Positions 8,557 through 16,923 of a stretch of DNA of 64,000 bases are shown here, piece by piece. Source of the DNA: Pseudoprimorskyibacter insulae (lineage in GTDB: Bacteria > Pseudomonadota > Alphaproteobacteria > Rhodobacterales > Rhodobacteraceae); contig NZ_OMOJ01000001.1 of assembly GCF_900302505.1 (NCBI RefSeq), positions 558,001 to 622,000 of the forward strand, in the 5' to 3' direction. The notes beneath the pieces were generated by a model. That model worked only from the letters and a program-made list of their open reading frames with translations, was not told the DNA's origin and did no database searches. The position numbers were made by a program, and so were the translations under genes. The stretch's first letter is position 1. Every line of letters begins with the position of its first letter.

Positions 8557-9513
8557 TTATGACAGAAGCGCCTCGGCAGTGGCCTCGCTTGTGATCAAGC
8601 CATTGACCAACCTACCCTTCAGGGCAGCCCGGATCGCGAGGCGTTTCTTTTTGCCGAGCGCGACAGCAACCACCGGATTCTCGCCGGCTTTGGACAGTGG
8701 CGCACTGGCGACGCGACTGTTGAAATCGCAGTCCAGAATCTCGCCCTGCGAATCGTAGACCCAGCTGGTGATCTCCCCCGCCGCGCCCAGCCGCTCTAGC
8801 TCTTCCATCTCCTCGTCGGCGACAAACCCGTCCACATGCAGCGGGGCGGATCGGTCCATCTGGCCGATGCCAACCAAGGTGAAATCCGCGCGGGCGCAGA
8901 GGTCCATCGTGTTTCGCACAGCTTCTTGTTTCAGCAATACGCTGCGTTCCGCCTGTGTCGGTGCCAGAACCGGCAAAGGATAGGGGTAGTGGCGCGCGCC
9001 AACCCGGTCGGCCATGCGCACCGTCGCATTGTAGGGCGTGGCAAGCCCGTCCGACATCATGTTCCCAAGGCGCGACACCAGCCGATGCTGCGGGCAATCC
9101 ATCCGCGTCAGTTGCTGAACGCAAGCCTTGAGCGCACGGCCCGTCCCAAGCGCGATGATCTTTTCATCCGGTTGCTTGAGGATTTTTTCCAACTCAGCCG
9201 CCGCCGCAATCGCCACGCCCGTCAAAAGGTCAGGGGCATCCGGGTCCGTCGGCACCACCTCGCAGATCTGAAGCCCGTAGCGATCCTTCAACTGTTCGGC
9301 CAGATCCATGCAATTGCCAATCGGGTGATCGATCCGCACCTTCACCAACCGCTCGCTCACAGCCATGGCGACCAAACGCTGCGCGGATTGGCGGCTGACC
9401 CCCAATTTCCGTGCGATTTCGTCCTGTGTATTGCCCGCCACATAGTACAGCCACCCGGCACGGGCGGCATCGTCCAAACGGCTGTTGGAGGCAATGAAAC
9501 GGTCTTTGGTCAT
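8557..9513 (-). CDS. smoC: SorC/DeoR-type sugar-binding transcriptional regulator
   Basis: 318 aa. An N-terminal helix-turn-helix, QDEIARKLGVSRQSAQRLV at about residues 29-47, is followed by the SorC effector domain that resembles sugar-phosphate isomerases (ALGTGRALKACVQQL and later VASAPLSKAG). Such proteins sense phosphorylated or free sugars. The ATG at 9513 overlaps the stop of the HAD gene. It sits directly before smoE, and in Rhodobacter sphaeroides the equivalent gene controls the smo operon. Confidence 0.85.
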   Translation of the reverse strand: MTKDRFIASNSRLDDAARAGWLYYVAGNTQDEIARKLGVSRQSAQRLVAMAVSERLVKVRIDHPIGNCMDLAEQLKDRYGLQICEVVPTDPDAPDLLTGVAIAAAAELEKILKQPDEKIIALGTGRALKACVQQLTRMDCPQHRLVSRLGNMMSDGLATPYNATVRMADRVGARHYPYPLPVLAPTQAERSVLLKQEAVRNTMDLCARADFTLVGIGQMDRSAPLHVDGFVADEEMEELERLGAAGEITSWVYDSQGEILDCDFNSRVASAPLSKAGENPVVAVALGKKKRLAIRAALKGRLVNGLITSEATAEALLS

Positions 9514-10181
9514 AGGGCCGACCCCCCTTGGAGCTTTTCGAACAGGTGCGGGAAATCGGCCCAATTGTCAAAACTTGGCACGAAGAACGGCACGTCAGGC
9601 TGGCTGCCCATCATGTGCGACCCACCGCAATAGGCAAGCGCCACCGCATCGGCGGACCGAGCGGCGACCAATCCCGGCGCGCTGTCTTCGATCACCAAGG
9701 CTCGCCGCGGGCTGACCCCCATTTGACGGCAGGCAAACAACACCAGATCGGGGGCCGGTTTGCCATTTTCCACCTGCGACGCAGTAAAGACATTCCCATC
9801 GAAGTGCTTGGCAAGGCCTGAAATTTCCAAACTGCGACTGGCCCGTGTCGGGCTAGAGGACGTAGCCACGCAGATCGGCAGATTCAAGTGTTCCAACACG
9901 TCCGGCAGGCCGGGGGTCGGGCGCAGCTCGGTCTCAAACCGCTTCAACAGGGCCGCGCGATACCGGGTTTCGAAATCGGCGGGCAGATGCGGCGCCACGC
10001 CAGACCGCAAAGTCTTGGCAACGGTCGGAAAGCTCCGCCCAAGAAAATGCTTGCGCACGTAGGGCCGGTCGATCGTCACGCCGATCTTGTCCAATTCGTC
10101 GATCATAACGTCCGCAGACAGCACCTCGCTGTCGATCAGAACCCCGTCACAATCAAAAACAATCAGATCTATCGCGCTCAT
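9510..10181 (-). CDS. HAD-family phosphatase (beta-phosphoglucomutase-like)
   Basis: 223 aa haloacid-dehalogenase hydrolase. Motif I is FDCDGVLIDSE at residues 8-18, motif II is CVATSSSPTRA, and motif III/IV is IEDSAPGL. It probably dephosphorylates a sugar or polyol phosphate. The ATG at 10181 has AAGGGG upstream; eight extra residues from an earlier codon have no support. It opens the smo cluster and overlaps smoC by ATGA. Substrate unknown. Confidence 0.85.
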   Translation of the reverse strand: MSAIDLIVFDCDGVLIDSEVLSADVMIDELDKIGVTIDRPYVRKHFLGRSFPTVAKTLRSGVAPHLPADFETRYRAALLKRFETELRPTPGLPDVLEHLNLPICVATSSSPTRASRSLEISGLAKHFDGNVFTASQVENGKPAPDLVLFACRQMGVSPRRALVIEDSAPGLVAARSADAVALAYCGGSHMMGSQPDVPFFVPSFDNWADFPHLFEKLQGGSAL

Positions 10182-10258
10182 CTTTACCCCTTGGCGTGGC
10201 ATCACTCAGCGCCGGCAACATGCATGAAGAGTATTTTTCTGACCAGAGCAGAATTTTT

Positions 10259-10278
10259 AGATTTGGTATACCAAATCT
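10259..10278. promoter_or_regulatory. GntR-type operator palindrome, site 1
   Basis: A 20-bp perfect palindrome with core TTGGTATACCAA lies between the HAD gene (minus) and the hydroxyacid dehydrogenase gene (plus), 50 bases before the latter's ATG. The same core recurs at 18002, 24065, 36204 and 36265. Confidence 0.75.
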
Positions 10279-10327
10279 TTTTGTGCAATATGCGTCGAAC
10301 TCGAACCGCCCCAAACAGGAGCCCGAA

Positions 10328-11269
10328 ATGACTTCGCCCAAAGTGCTCGCCATCGGCAGCTATACCCCCATCGATGCCACTGCCTTGACCGAGGACTTGC
10401 AGGCCCAGATCCTGCCCAACTGGGATGCCGTTGCAGCCCTCAGTACCGATGACCGCGCCAATGTGGTCGCTGTCGCCTACAAAGGGCACCACGCGTTCGG
10501 CGGTGACCGGATGGATCTGTTCCCAAACCTCAAACTGATCGCGAATTTCGGGGTTGGCTACGATGCGATTGACGTCTCGGCGGCGACCCCGCGCGGCATC
10601 AAGGTTACCAACACGCCCGACGTGCTGAATGATGACGTGGCCGACACCGCCGTCGCACTGCTTCTGTCGCAATGCCGCGCCCTGCGCCAAGGCGAAGAAC
10701 TGGTGCGCAGCGGCAACTGGTCCAAAGGCGATCTGCCATTGAACCGCAAAGTCTCGGGCGGCAAAGTCGGCATCCTCGGGCTGGGCCGCATTGGCCGCGA
10801 AATCGCCGATCGACTGGCCGCGTTCAAAATGGATATCCACTATTACGCCCGGTCCGAAAAAGACACGCCCGGCTGGACGTTCCACGCTGATCCGGTGGCC
10901 TTGGCCGAGGCGGTGGATTTCCTCGTCGTGGCGCTGGTCGGTGGCAAGGAGACCGAAAAATTCGTGTCTCGTCAGGTGCTTGAGGCGCTCGGCCCGCGCG
11001 GTGTGATCGTCAATATCTCACGCGGGACCACCATCGACGAAGAGGCAATGATCCAAGCGCTGCAAAACGGCACATTGGGCGGCGCAGGCCTTGATGTCTT
11101 CCTGAATGAGCCGAACATCGACCCGCGCTTTGCCGCTTTGGAGAACGTCGCGTTGCAACCGCACCAAGGCTCTGGAACCGTGGAAACCCGCGCCGCCATG
11201 GGCCAGCTTCAGCGCGACAACATCGCCAATTTCCTGAACGGCACGGCGCTTTTGACCCCGGTCAACTGA
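10328..11269 (+). CDS. D-2-hydroxyacid dehydrogenase (glyoxylate/hydroxypyruvate reductase-like)
   Basis: 313 aa. The NAD-binding fold has GLGRIGREIADRLAAF. The catalytic set of the family is represented by NISRGTTIDE (Arg), the later Glu in LNEPNIDP, and QPHQGSGT (His). It should reduce a 2-keto acid such as glyoxylate, hydroxypyruvate or 2-ketogluconate. The ATG at 10328 is preferred because AGGAG lies just upstream; the earlier frame would run through the operator palindrome. It stands alone on the plus strand. Confidence 0.85.
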   Translation: MTSPKVLAIGSYTPIDATALTEDLQAQILPNWDAVAALSTDDRANVVAVAYKGHHAFGGDRMDLFPNLKLIANFGVGYDAIDVSAATPRGIKVTNTPDVLNDDVADTAVALLLSQCRALRQGEELVRSGNWSKGDLPLNRKVSGGKVGILGLGRIGREIADRLAAFKMDIHYYARSEKDTPGWTFHADPVALAEAVDFLVVALVGGKETEKFVSRQVLEALGPRGVIVNISRGTTIDEEAMIQALQNGTLGGAGLDVFLNEPNIDPRFAALENVALQPHQGSGTVETRAAMGQLQRDNIANFLNGTALLTPVN

Positions 11270-11282
11270 TCGCGCCCAGATC

Positions 11283-11337
11283 CCAAAAATCAGTATCCCC
11301 GCCAAAGGTCGGAGCCTCCGGCGGGGATATTTTTGGT
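11283..11337 (+). terminator. Terminator-like hairpin after the hydroxyacid dehydrogenase gene
   Basis: CCAAAAAT and TATCCCCGCC (11283-11303) pair with GGCGGGGATA and TTTTTGG (11320-11337). The loop contains GGAGCCTCC. It starts 14 bases after the stop codon. Its right arm is also the start of a partial copy of the box repeat described below. Confidence 0.6.
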
Positions 11338-11360
11338 CAGAAAATACTGGGAACACTGTG

Positions 11361-11417
11361 CCTTTTCTGACCCCAAATATCCCGGGGGAGGCGCGCAGCG
11401 CCGGGGGCAGCGCCCCC
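11361..11417 (-). repeat. Hairpin-box intergenic repeat, copy 1
   Basis: Read on the minus strand: a GGGGGCGCTGCCCCC hairpin, a second hairpin GGCGC-TGCG-GCGCC, then CTCCCCCGGGATATTTGGGGTCAGAAAA. The same order recurs at 25948 and 32508. A partial inverted copy of the final box is at 11322-11344. Two more hairpins follow: CCCGCGCT/AGCGCGGG (11424-11443) and GCGCC-GAAA-GGCGC (11454-11467). Confidence 0.7.
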
Positions 11418-11476
11418 ATACCGCCCGCGCTGCCAAGCGCGGGCTTACCTGGTGCGCCGAAAGGCGCGCAATTGGA

Positions 11477-12442
11477 TCAGGGCTTGGGTTTGTCGTCCTC
11501 GAGGTAGTAACGGATATTGTCCTCAAAGCTCTCATCGGCTTCCAGGCCCAGTGCGATGGACTTTTCCGGGCGCATGTCAAAGCGCCAGCCGTTCACGATG
11601 CGCTCGATCTCGGGTTGGCTTTCCCACTTGATCAGCTTCGCGGCCTCGGGGCCTGCAACGGCGGTCATGGCATCGACCAGTTGGCGGATGGTCCAGGTAC
11701 GGCCCGGCATCATCATGCAGCGGTTCATGCCCAGATCCTCGGTCGGGATTTCCGCGCCTTTGATCAGGTTCTCCACGCATTTGCGGGGGCTTAGGTAGTA
11801 ATGCGGGAAGTCCTCGCCGACCGGGCAGATCGCCTCTTGACCGTTCAGAGGCTCACGCAGGATCGACGACATAAAGCTTGAGGCCGCGCGGTTCGGTTTG
11901 CCGGGGCGAACCGAGATCGTCGGCAGGCGGAAGCCGCGCCCGTCCACATAGCCTTTGCGCGAATAGTCGTTCAGCAGCAGCTCGCCAATGGCCTTCTGTG
12001 CGCCATAAGATGTTTGCGGGTTCAGGAAGGTGTGGTCGATAATCGGGTCCGGCACCTCGCCGCCGTACACGGCGATGGAAGAGGTGAACACTACGACGGG
12101 CTTGGTTTCCAGCGCACGGGCGCGTTCCAGCACGTTCAGCGTGCCCATCATGTTGATGGCATAGCCCAGATCGAACTCTTCCTCGGCCTGGCCCGAGACG
12201 ATGGCGGCCAGAAGGTAGATGACATCTGTATCGGCTTCGATCAGGCTATCCACGCTGGCGCGATCTGCGATATCACAGGTCTTACGCTCGACCGCGAAGG
12301 GCGCGTCGATGGGCGCGGGATCGACCACATCGGCCAGTACAAGGCTGGTGATCTCGGTGTCGCGCAGGTGGCCGCGCGCGGCCAGCGCTTTGCCCAGTTT
12401 CTGGCCGACAAGGCCGCCGCCGCCGATAATCAGAACTTTCAT
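11477..12442 (-). CDS. denD: D-erythronate dehydrogenase, NAD-dependent epimerase family
   Basis: 321 aa extended SDR. The Rossmann motif is GGGGLVGQKLG at residues 7-17; catalytic residues are visible in FTSSIAVYG and SYGAQKAIGE. The C-terminal part (SVRPGKPN, YYLSPRKCVENL) matches the DenD group, which oxidises C4 and other aldonates at C2 to give 2-oxo acids. The ATG at 12442 overlaps the kinase stop (ATGA); an upstream extension would lie in the kinase gene. It is last in a four-gene set with kinase, lactonase and FAH protein. Confidence 0.8.
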   Translation of the reverse strand: MKVLIIGGGGLVGQKLGKALAARGHLRDTEITSLVLADVVDPAPIDAPFAVERKTCDIADRASVDSLIEADTDVIYLLAAIVSGQAEEEFDLGYAINMMGTLNVLERARALETKPVVVFTSSIAVYGGEVPDPIIDHTFLNPQTSYGAQKAIGELLLNDYSRKGYVDGRGFRLPTISVRPGKPNRAASSFMSSILREPLNGQEAICPVGEDFPHYYLSPRKCVENLIKGAEIPTEDLGMNRCMMMPGRTWTIRQLVDAMTAVAGPEAAKLIKWESQPEIERIVNGWRFDMRPEKSIALGLEADESFEDNIRYYLEDDKPKP

Positions 12443-13356
12443 GCCTTCTCTCCCTCGAAGATGGCGCGGACGATGGCGCCTTTGTGTTGGATGACCTGAG
12501 CGGCCAATGCGCAGGCCTGTTGCGCGGCAATCTTTGGCGGGGCCCCGGTGCGCAGTGCGCATAGAAAGCCTGCGCCGAAACTGTCGCCTGCTGCGGTGCT
12601 GTCGACTTGTGTGACTTTCAGCGTCTGGGTCGTTTCAATTCCGGTCTCGGCGCTCCAGACGGTGACGTCGCCGCCTCCGTTCTTGACCGCAATGACGGTC
12701 GCGCCGCCTTTGCGATAGCGCTCAATCGTGGCTTCGGGCGTGGCATCGCCAAACAGCGCCTCCTCCTCGTCGAACGAGGGCAGCACGCAATCGGCCACAG
12801 ACGCGCCAAGGGTCAGCCCGTCCTTCATGGCCTGTTCGCTTTCCCAAAGCCGGGGGCGCAGGTTGGTGTCGAACGAAACAAAGGCCCCGTTGGCCCGCGC
12901 CTTGGCAACCGCCGCACAGAACCGCTGGCGTGCATCAGGCGCAAGGATGGCCAGCGTGATGCCGGAAAAGTGGATCACGTCGCGCCCGGTCAGCGTGGCC
13001 TCCAGCCAAGCCTCATTATCGGCCATGGTCTTGGCCGCTGATTGGCCGCGCCAATAGGAGAAGCTGCGCTCTCCGTCTTTCAGCGCGATGGTATAAAGCC
13101 CCACCGTGCGGTCGGAAACGCGCCGAATGGCCGAGGTATCGACCCCTTCGCCTGCGATAAAGCCCAGCATCCCGTCGCTGGCTGCATCGGTGCCAACGCA
13201 GGTGCCATAGGCAACGGTCCAATCCTCGCCCAGCAGGCGGCGGGCGTACCATGCGGTGTTGAACGTGTCCCCCGCATAGCCCATGCGGCAAAGCCCATCA
13301 GTTGCGGGGGCGATTTCGATCATGCATTCGCCAAGGGCCAGAAAGCTGCGGGTCAT
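12439..13356 (-). CDS. PfkB-family sugar kinase, 2-keto-3-deoxygluconate kinase-like
   Basis: 305 aa ribokinase fold. Residues 7-14 read ALGECMIE, the N-terminal glycine motif. The C-terminal anion-hole and catalytic Asp are in DSTAAGDSFGAGFL. FDTNLRPRLW in the middle is typical of KdgK enzymes that phosphorylate KDG for the Entner-Doudoroff route. Start and stop overlap both neighbours by ATGA, so it is translated with denD and the lactonase gene. Substrate could also be another 2-keto-3-deoxy acid. Confidence 0.82.
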   Translation of the reverse strand: MTRSFLALGECMIEIAPATDGLCRMGYAGDTFNTAWYARRLLGEDWTVAYGTCVGTDAASDGMLGFIAGEGVDTSAIRRVSDRTVGLYTIALKDGERSFSYWRGQSAAKTMADNEAWLEATLTGRDVIHFSGITLAILAPDARQRFCAAVAKARANGAFVSFDTNLRPRLWESEQAMKDGLTLGASVADCVLPSFDEEEALFGDATPEATIERYRKGGATVIAVKNGGGDVTVWSAETGIETTQTLKVTQVDSTAAGDSFGAGFLCALRTGAPPKIAAQQACALAAQVIQHKGAIVRAIFEGEKA

Positions 13357-14204
13357 AGAAGAACCTTGGGTTCGGGCAGGCCCACGGCGCCGACCGTGCC
13401 GATAAAGGTCTGTCCATCGAAATCGGTCGGCTCCGTCAGGTTTTGACGGGCACTGCTGAGGTACATTTGGGTGAAATCCGCGCCGCCAAAGGCCGGGCAG
13501 GTGGTTTGCCTGGCCGCCAGGGGCTGCGACGACAGCTCGGACCCATCCGGCGCATGGCAGGTCAGTTTCGCCAGCCCGTAATGGGTGCACCAGATATTGC
13601 CCTGCGCATCGGTCACGGCCCCATCTGGGCGGTATTGATCGGACGCCAAATCAAGGAATACCTCGCGTTCGGCGGCGGGCCAGCCGGTGTCTGGATCAAG
13701 CGCCACGCGCCAGATCTTACCGCGCGGGGTATCGGCAAAATAGGTATAGCTGCGGTCAGGGGCGAAACACGTGGCGTTGGGGATCGACCAGTCGCCGTAA
13801 AGTTTGCGCAGCTCGCCCTTGTAATAGCGATAATAGGCGCCCGCACCGGGTTCGGCCTGTTTGCCCATTGTGCCAATCCAGAACCCGCCCCAAGGGTCGG
13901 CCCGCCCATCGTTGGAGCGGGTGATTGGGTTGTCGGCCTCCAGATCACACAGCACTGTATGTTGCCCGGTTTCTATATCGAATTTCAGAAGCGCCTTTTC
14001 ATGGGCGATCATCAGCGTGTTTTCATCTACCAGACCGGCGGCGGACACATGGCCGTCAAACGTCCAATGACGGTGCACGCCGTTGCCCTTTTCATACAGG
14101 GTGCAGTTGTTGATATCGAACCAGAAAAAGGTCTGCCGGTCCGGGTGCCAGATCGGCCCTTCGCCAAGGCTGCATTGGGTGTCGTCAAAGACGGAAAAGG
14201 TCAT
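13353..14204 (-). CDS. SMP-30/gluconolactonase family sugar lactonase
   Basis: 283 aa beta-propeller lactonase. Visible family motifs are LGEGPIWHP (metal-binding Glu, residues 12-20), NDGRADPWGGFWIGTM in the middle, and PDGAVTDAQGNIW. It opens aldono-lactones made by sugar dehydrogenases. Close relatives act on L-arabinono-, xylono- and gluconolactones. The ATG at 14204 overlaps the stop of the FAH gene. With that gene and the lyase at 15326 it fits an oxidative pentose pathway. Confidence 0.85.
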   Translation of the reverse strand: MTFSVFDDTQCSLGEGPIWHPDRQTFFWFDINNCTLYEKGNGVHRHWTFDGHVSAAGLVDENTLMIAHEKALLKFDIETGQHTVLCDLEADNPITRSNDGRADPWGGFWIGTMGKQAEPGAGAYYRYYKGELRKLYGDWSIPNATCFAPDRSYTYFADTPRGKIWRVALDPDTGWPAAEREVFLDLASDQYRPDGAVTDAQGNIWCTHYGLAKLTCHAPDGSELSSQPLAARQTTCPAFGGADFTQMYLSSARQNLTEPTDFDGQTFIGTVGAVGLPEPKVLL

Positions 14205-15322
14205 TGCAAAAGCCCCCTCTGGGCCAGATTGCGCATCAAGGCGGTGGTGCCAAAGGTCCATTCCGGGCACTCGGTCGACAGGCGCACGGTGTTGCGCAGG
14301 GTGCCAAGCTTGGGCTCGGAAATCTCAACCACATCGCCGACTTTGTGGGTAAAGCCCTGACCTTCGGTGTCACGGTCCTGAATGGGCGCAAACAGGGTGC
14401 CAAGGAACAGGAAGAACCCGTCAGGGTATTGGTGATGGCGGCCAATGGTTTGCTTGACCAGATCGGCGGGCTTGCGGCTGATTTTGTTCATCAGCGACGC
14501 ACCATTGAGGATAAAGCCATCCTCGCCGGTTACGGTCAGGGTCAGTTCGGCGTTTTCCACGTCATCCATGGTAAAGCCGTCGTCGAACAGGCGCAGCATC
14601 GGGCCGATGGAGCATGAGGCGTTGTTGTCCTTCGCCTTACCCAGCAGCAGGGCCGAGCGGCCCTCGACATCGCGCAGGTTCACATCATTGCCCAGCGTCG
14701 CGCCAAGGATCTGACCGCGCGAATTGACGGCCAGAACGATCTCGGGCTCGGGGTTGTTCCAGTTGGAAATCGGGTGCAGGCCCACATCCGCGCCCCAGCC
14801 GACAGCGGCCATGGGCTGGCATTTGGTAAAGACCTCGGCGTCGGGGCCAATGCCCACCTCAAGGTATTGCGACCACATGCCTTCGGCTTGCAGCACGCGC
14901 TTGACCTCCATCGCCTTGGGCGAACCGGGTTCGATGCCCGACAGGCTATCGCCGATGACCGATTGCACCTTGGCGCGGATTTCCTGCGCCAGATCGGCGT
15001 TTCCGGCGGCTTTTTCCTCGATCACGCGTTCGACCATTGACTGGGCGAAGGTCACGCCGCTGGCTTTGATCGCCTGAAAATCGGCGGGCGCCAACAGGTG
15101 CAGCGCCCCAGACGCCAGATCGCCAACCGAGCCGATGGCCTCGCCTTCCGCGCCGCGCACATAGGCGGCGGGGGCGTCCATTTCCAGCAGGTCATGCATG
15201 GTCGGGCAGGCGGGCGAGGTGATGTCGATCACCGCGCCGTCCCGAATGGTCACAACAGCAGGGCCAATGCCGGGGCGCGAAACGCGCCCCACCAAGGTTG
15301 CATTTGGATCGGTTGGCAGCAT
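14201..15322 (-). CDS. FAH-superfamily protein, XylX-like 2-keto-3-deoxypentonate dehydratase
   Basis: 373 aa, longer than ordinary FAH hydrolases and of the size of Caulobacter XylX. Shared stretches recalled from XylX include EGRSALLLGKAKDNNAS, QYPDGFFLFLGTLFAPIQD and QGFTHKVGD; the metal-binding region is WNNPEPEIVLAV. XylX dehydrates 2-keto-3-deoxy-D-xylonate to 2-ketoglutarate semialdehyde (Weimberg pathway). The relative GguC/AraD1 group has unclear function, so substrate remains open. It sits 3 bp after the DHDPS-like gene and overlaps the lactonase gene. Confidence 0.75.
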   Translation of the reverse strand: MLPTDPNATLVGRVSRPGIGPAVVTIRDGAVIDITSPACPTMHDLLEMDAPAAYVRGAEGEAIGSVGDLASGALHLLAPADFQAIKASGVTFAQSMVERVIEEKAAGNADLAQEIRAKVQSVIGDSLSGIEPGSPKAMEVKRVLQAEGMWSQYLEVGIGPDAEVFTKCQPMAAVGWGADVGLHPISNWNNPEPEIVLAVNSRGQILGATLGNDVNLRDVEGRSALLLGKAKDNNASCSIGPMLRLFDDGFTMDDVENAELTLTVTGEDGFILNGASLMNKISRKPADLVKQTIGRHHQYPDGFFLFLGTLFAPIQDRDTEGQGFTHKVGDVVEISEPKLGTLRNTVRLSTECPEWTFGTTALMRNLAQRGLLQ

Positions 15323-15325
15323 GGC

Positions 15326-16240
15326 TTATTTCCCCCAGCGCAGGACAAGCGGATCCAGCGGCCTCAGCAGCTCGATCAGCAGCGACCGCGTGTCCGGGTG
15401 CAAGGGCGCAATCGGATGGCGGCAGAACTCGGACTTGATGATACCGCCTTCAACCATCGCCGCCTTGGCAGAGCGGAAGCCGCACTGGCGGTTTTCATGG
15501 TTCACGGCGGGCAGTACGCGTGCATAGCCTTCGATCGCGGCTTGGCGGTTGCCAGCAAGGAAATCACGAACAATCGGGCCGATCAGATCGGGGATCATCG
15601 CACTGGTCATGGTGCCGGTGCAGCCTGCGTCCAGATCGGCCAGCAGGGTGATCGCCTCTTCGCCGTCGAACGGGCCTTCGATGAAATCGCCGCCCTCCGC
15701 AATCAGGCTGCGCAACTTGGCGGCGGCCTGCGGGCATTCGATCTTGAACAGCTTCAGCATCTCGATCTCTTGGGCCATCTTGACCAGCAAGGGCACAGGC
15801 AGATCAACACCCGACAAGGGCGCGTCTTGCAGCATGATCGGAATACCGACCTCGCCCACTTGGCGGAACTGCTCAAACGTTTGCTCGGCGGTGCCTTTCA
15901 GAAGCGCGCCGTGGTAGGGCGGCATCATCATCACGATATCGGCGCCAAGGCCTTTGGCGAACTGGGCGCGTTCCACCACGATGGGCGTTGCGAAATGGCT
16001 GATCGTCACGATCACCGGCACGCGGCCGGCCACATGTTCAAGGCAAACACGGGTCAGAATGGCGCGTTCTTCGTCAGATATCAAAAACTGTTCCGAGAAG
16101 TTGGCCAGAATGCAGATGCCATCGACGCCTTGGTCGATCATGCAATCCAGAACGCGTTTCATACCCTCGGTGTCGATGCTGCCATCGGCATGGAAGGGGG
16201 TGGGGGCCACCGGCCAGATGCCGGTATAGGGTTTGGTCAT
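15326..16240 (-). CDS. DHDPS/NAL-family lyase, 2-keto-3-deoxy-L-arabonate dehydratase-like
   Basis: 304 aa TIM-barrel class I lyase. The Schiff-base Lys is in LFKIECPQA near residue 170, and the substrate carboxylate loop GTxx is replaced by ANFSEQ, as in sugar-acid lyases. The stretches WPVAPTPFHADG and HPIAPLHPDTR resemble Azospirillum L-KDA dehydratase (EC 4.2.1.43), which forms 2-ketoglutarate semialdehyde from 2-keto-3-deoxy-L-arabonate. It leads a set with the XylX-like protein and lactonase. Confidence 0.78.
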   Translation of the reverse strand: MTKPYTGIWPVAPTPFHADGSIDTEGMKRVLDCMIDQGVDGICILANFSEQFLISDEERAILTRVCLEHVAGRVPVIVTISHFATPIVVERAQFAKGLGADIVMMMPPYHGALLKGTAEQTFEQFRQVGEVGIPIMLQDAPLSGVDLPVPLLVKMAQEIEMLKLFKIECPQAAAKLRSLIAEGGDFIEGPFDGEEAITLLADLDAGCTGTMTSAMIPDLIGPIVRDFLAGNRQAAIEGYARVLPAVNHENRQCGFRSAKAAMVEGGIIKSEFCRHPIAPLHPDTRSLLIELLRPLDPLVLRWGK

Positions 16241-16322
16241 GAGATCCCTCTCACGTCAGTGTTTCGGTACAGGGTGAGGTGGCGGAGGGTGCCGCCGTGG
16301 GTGTTCAGTGTGCGGAGTGCCA

Positions 16323-16922
16323 TCACGCGGCCCTCAACGCGGAAAGGATTGCCAAAACCACGACGCCCAGCATCGCGGCGGCCATGCCGTAATTGATCAT
16401 GCGCTGGCGGCTTGGCGGCAGGTCTAGACGGTGCAGCGTGACGCCCGCCCATAGCCACGCCAGATGGATCGGAATCCAGATCGCATTGGCGATGATCAGC
16501 TTTGAAACCGTCTCGGCCACCAGATTGTCGGGCCAGAAGGCAAAGCCGGTATAGAGCGCGGTATTCACCGCATAGGCCTTGGGGTTGATGATTTGCAGCA
16601 GAATGCCGTTGGTCAGGCCGGGGGCTTTCTTGGCCTCGATAAAGGCGATCTTCGACCCGGCAAAAGCGATCTTGCTGGCCAGATACAGCAGGTAGGCCAC
16701 CGACAGCGCCATGAGCACCGTGCGCACAACAGGAACGCTGAAGACAATTGCCGCGAGCCCCGAGATGACGGCCAGCCCGACGATATTCGTGCCGATGAAC
16801 AGACCCGTCACATAGGACAGACCAGGCCGGAACCCATAAGCCGCGCCAACGCCTGCCGTCGTCAGAACGCCCGGTCCGGGGGTGACGATCAGCAGGAATA
16901 CGGCGACGGCAAAGGTCAGCAT
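16323..16922 (-). CDS. LysE/RhtB-family exporter
   Basis: 199 aa, about six membrane helices. The family signature VTPGPGVLTTAGVGAAYGFRPG lies at residues 13-34. LysE/RhtB proteins export amino acids or small hydroxylated acids; substrate is not predictable. It lies 1 bp after idnD and in the same direction, so it is probably in that operon and might export a sugar-acid intermediate. Confidence 0.85.
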   Translation of the reverse strand: MLTFAVAVFLLIVTPGPGVLTTAGVGAAYGFRPGLSYVTGLFIGTNIVGLAVISGLAAIVFSVPVVRTVLMALSVAYLLYLASKIAFAGSKIAFIEAKKAPGLTNGILLQIINPKAYAVNTALYTGFAFWPDNLVAETVSKLIIANAIWIPIHLAWLWAGVTLHRLDLPPSRQRMINYGMAAAMLGVVVLAILSALRAA

Positions 16923-16923
16923 A

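Noticed and set aside
15098-16396. 432-aa open frame opposite the DHDPS-like gene
   Set aside because: It spans parts of two real genes on the other strand and has a His/Gln/Arg-rich shadow composition.
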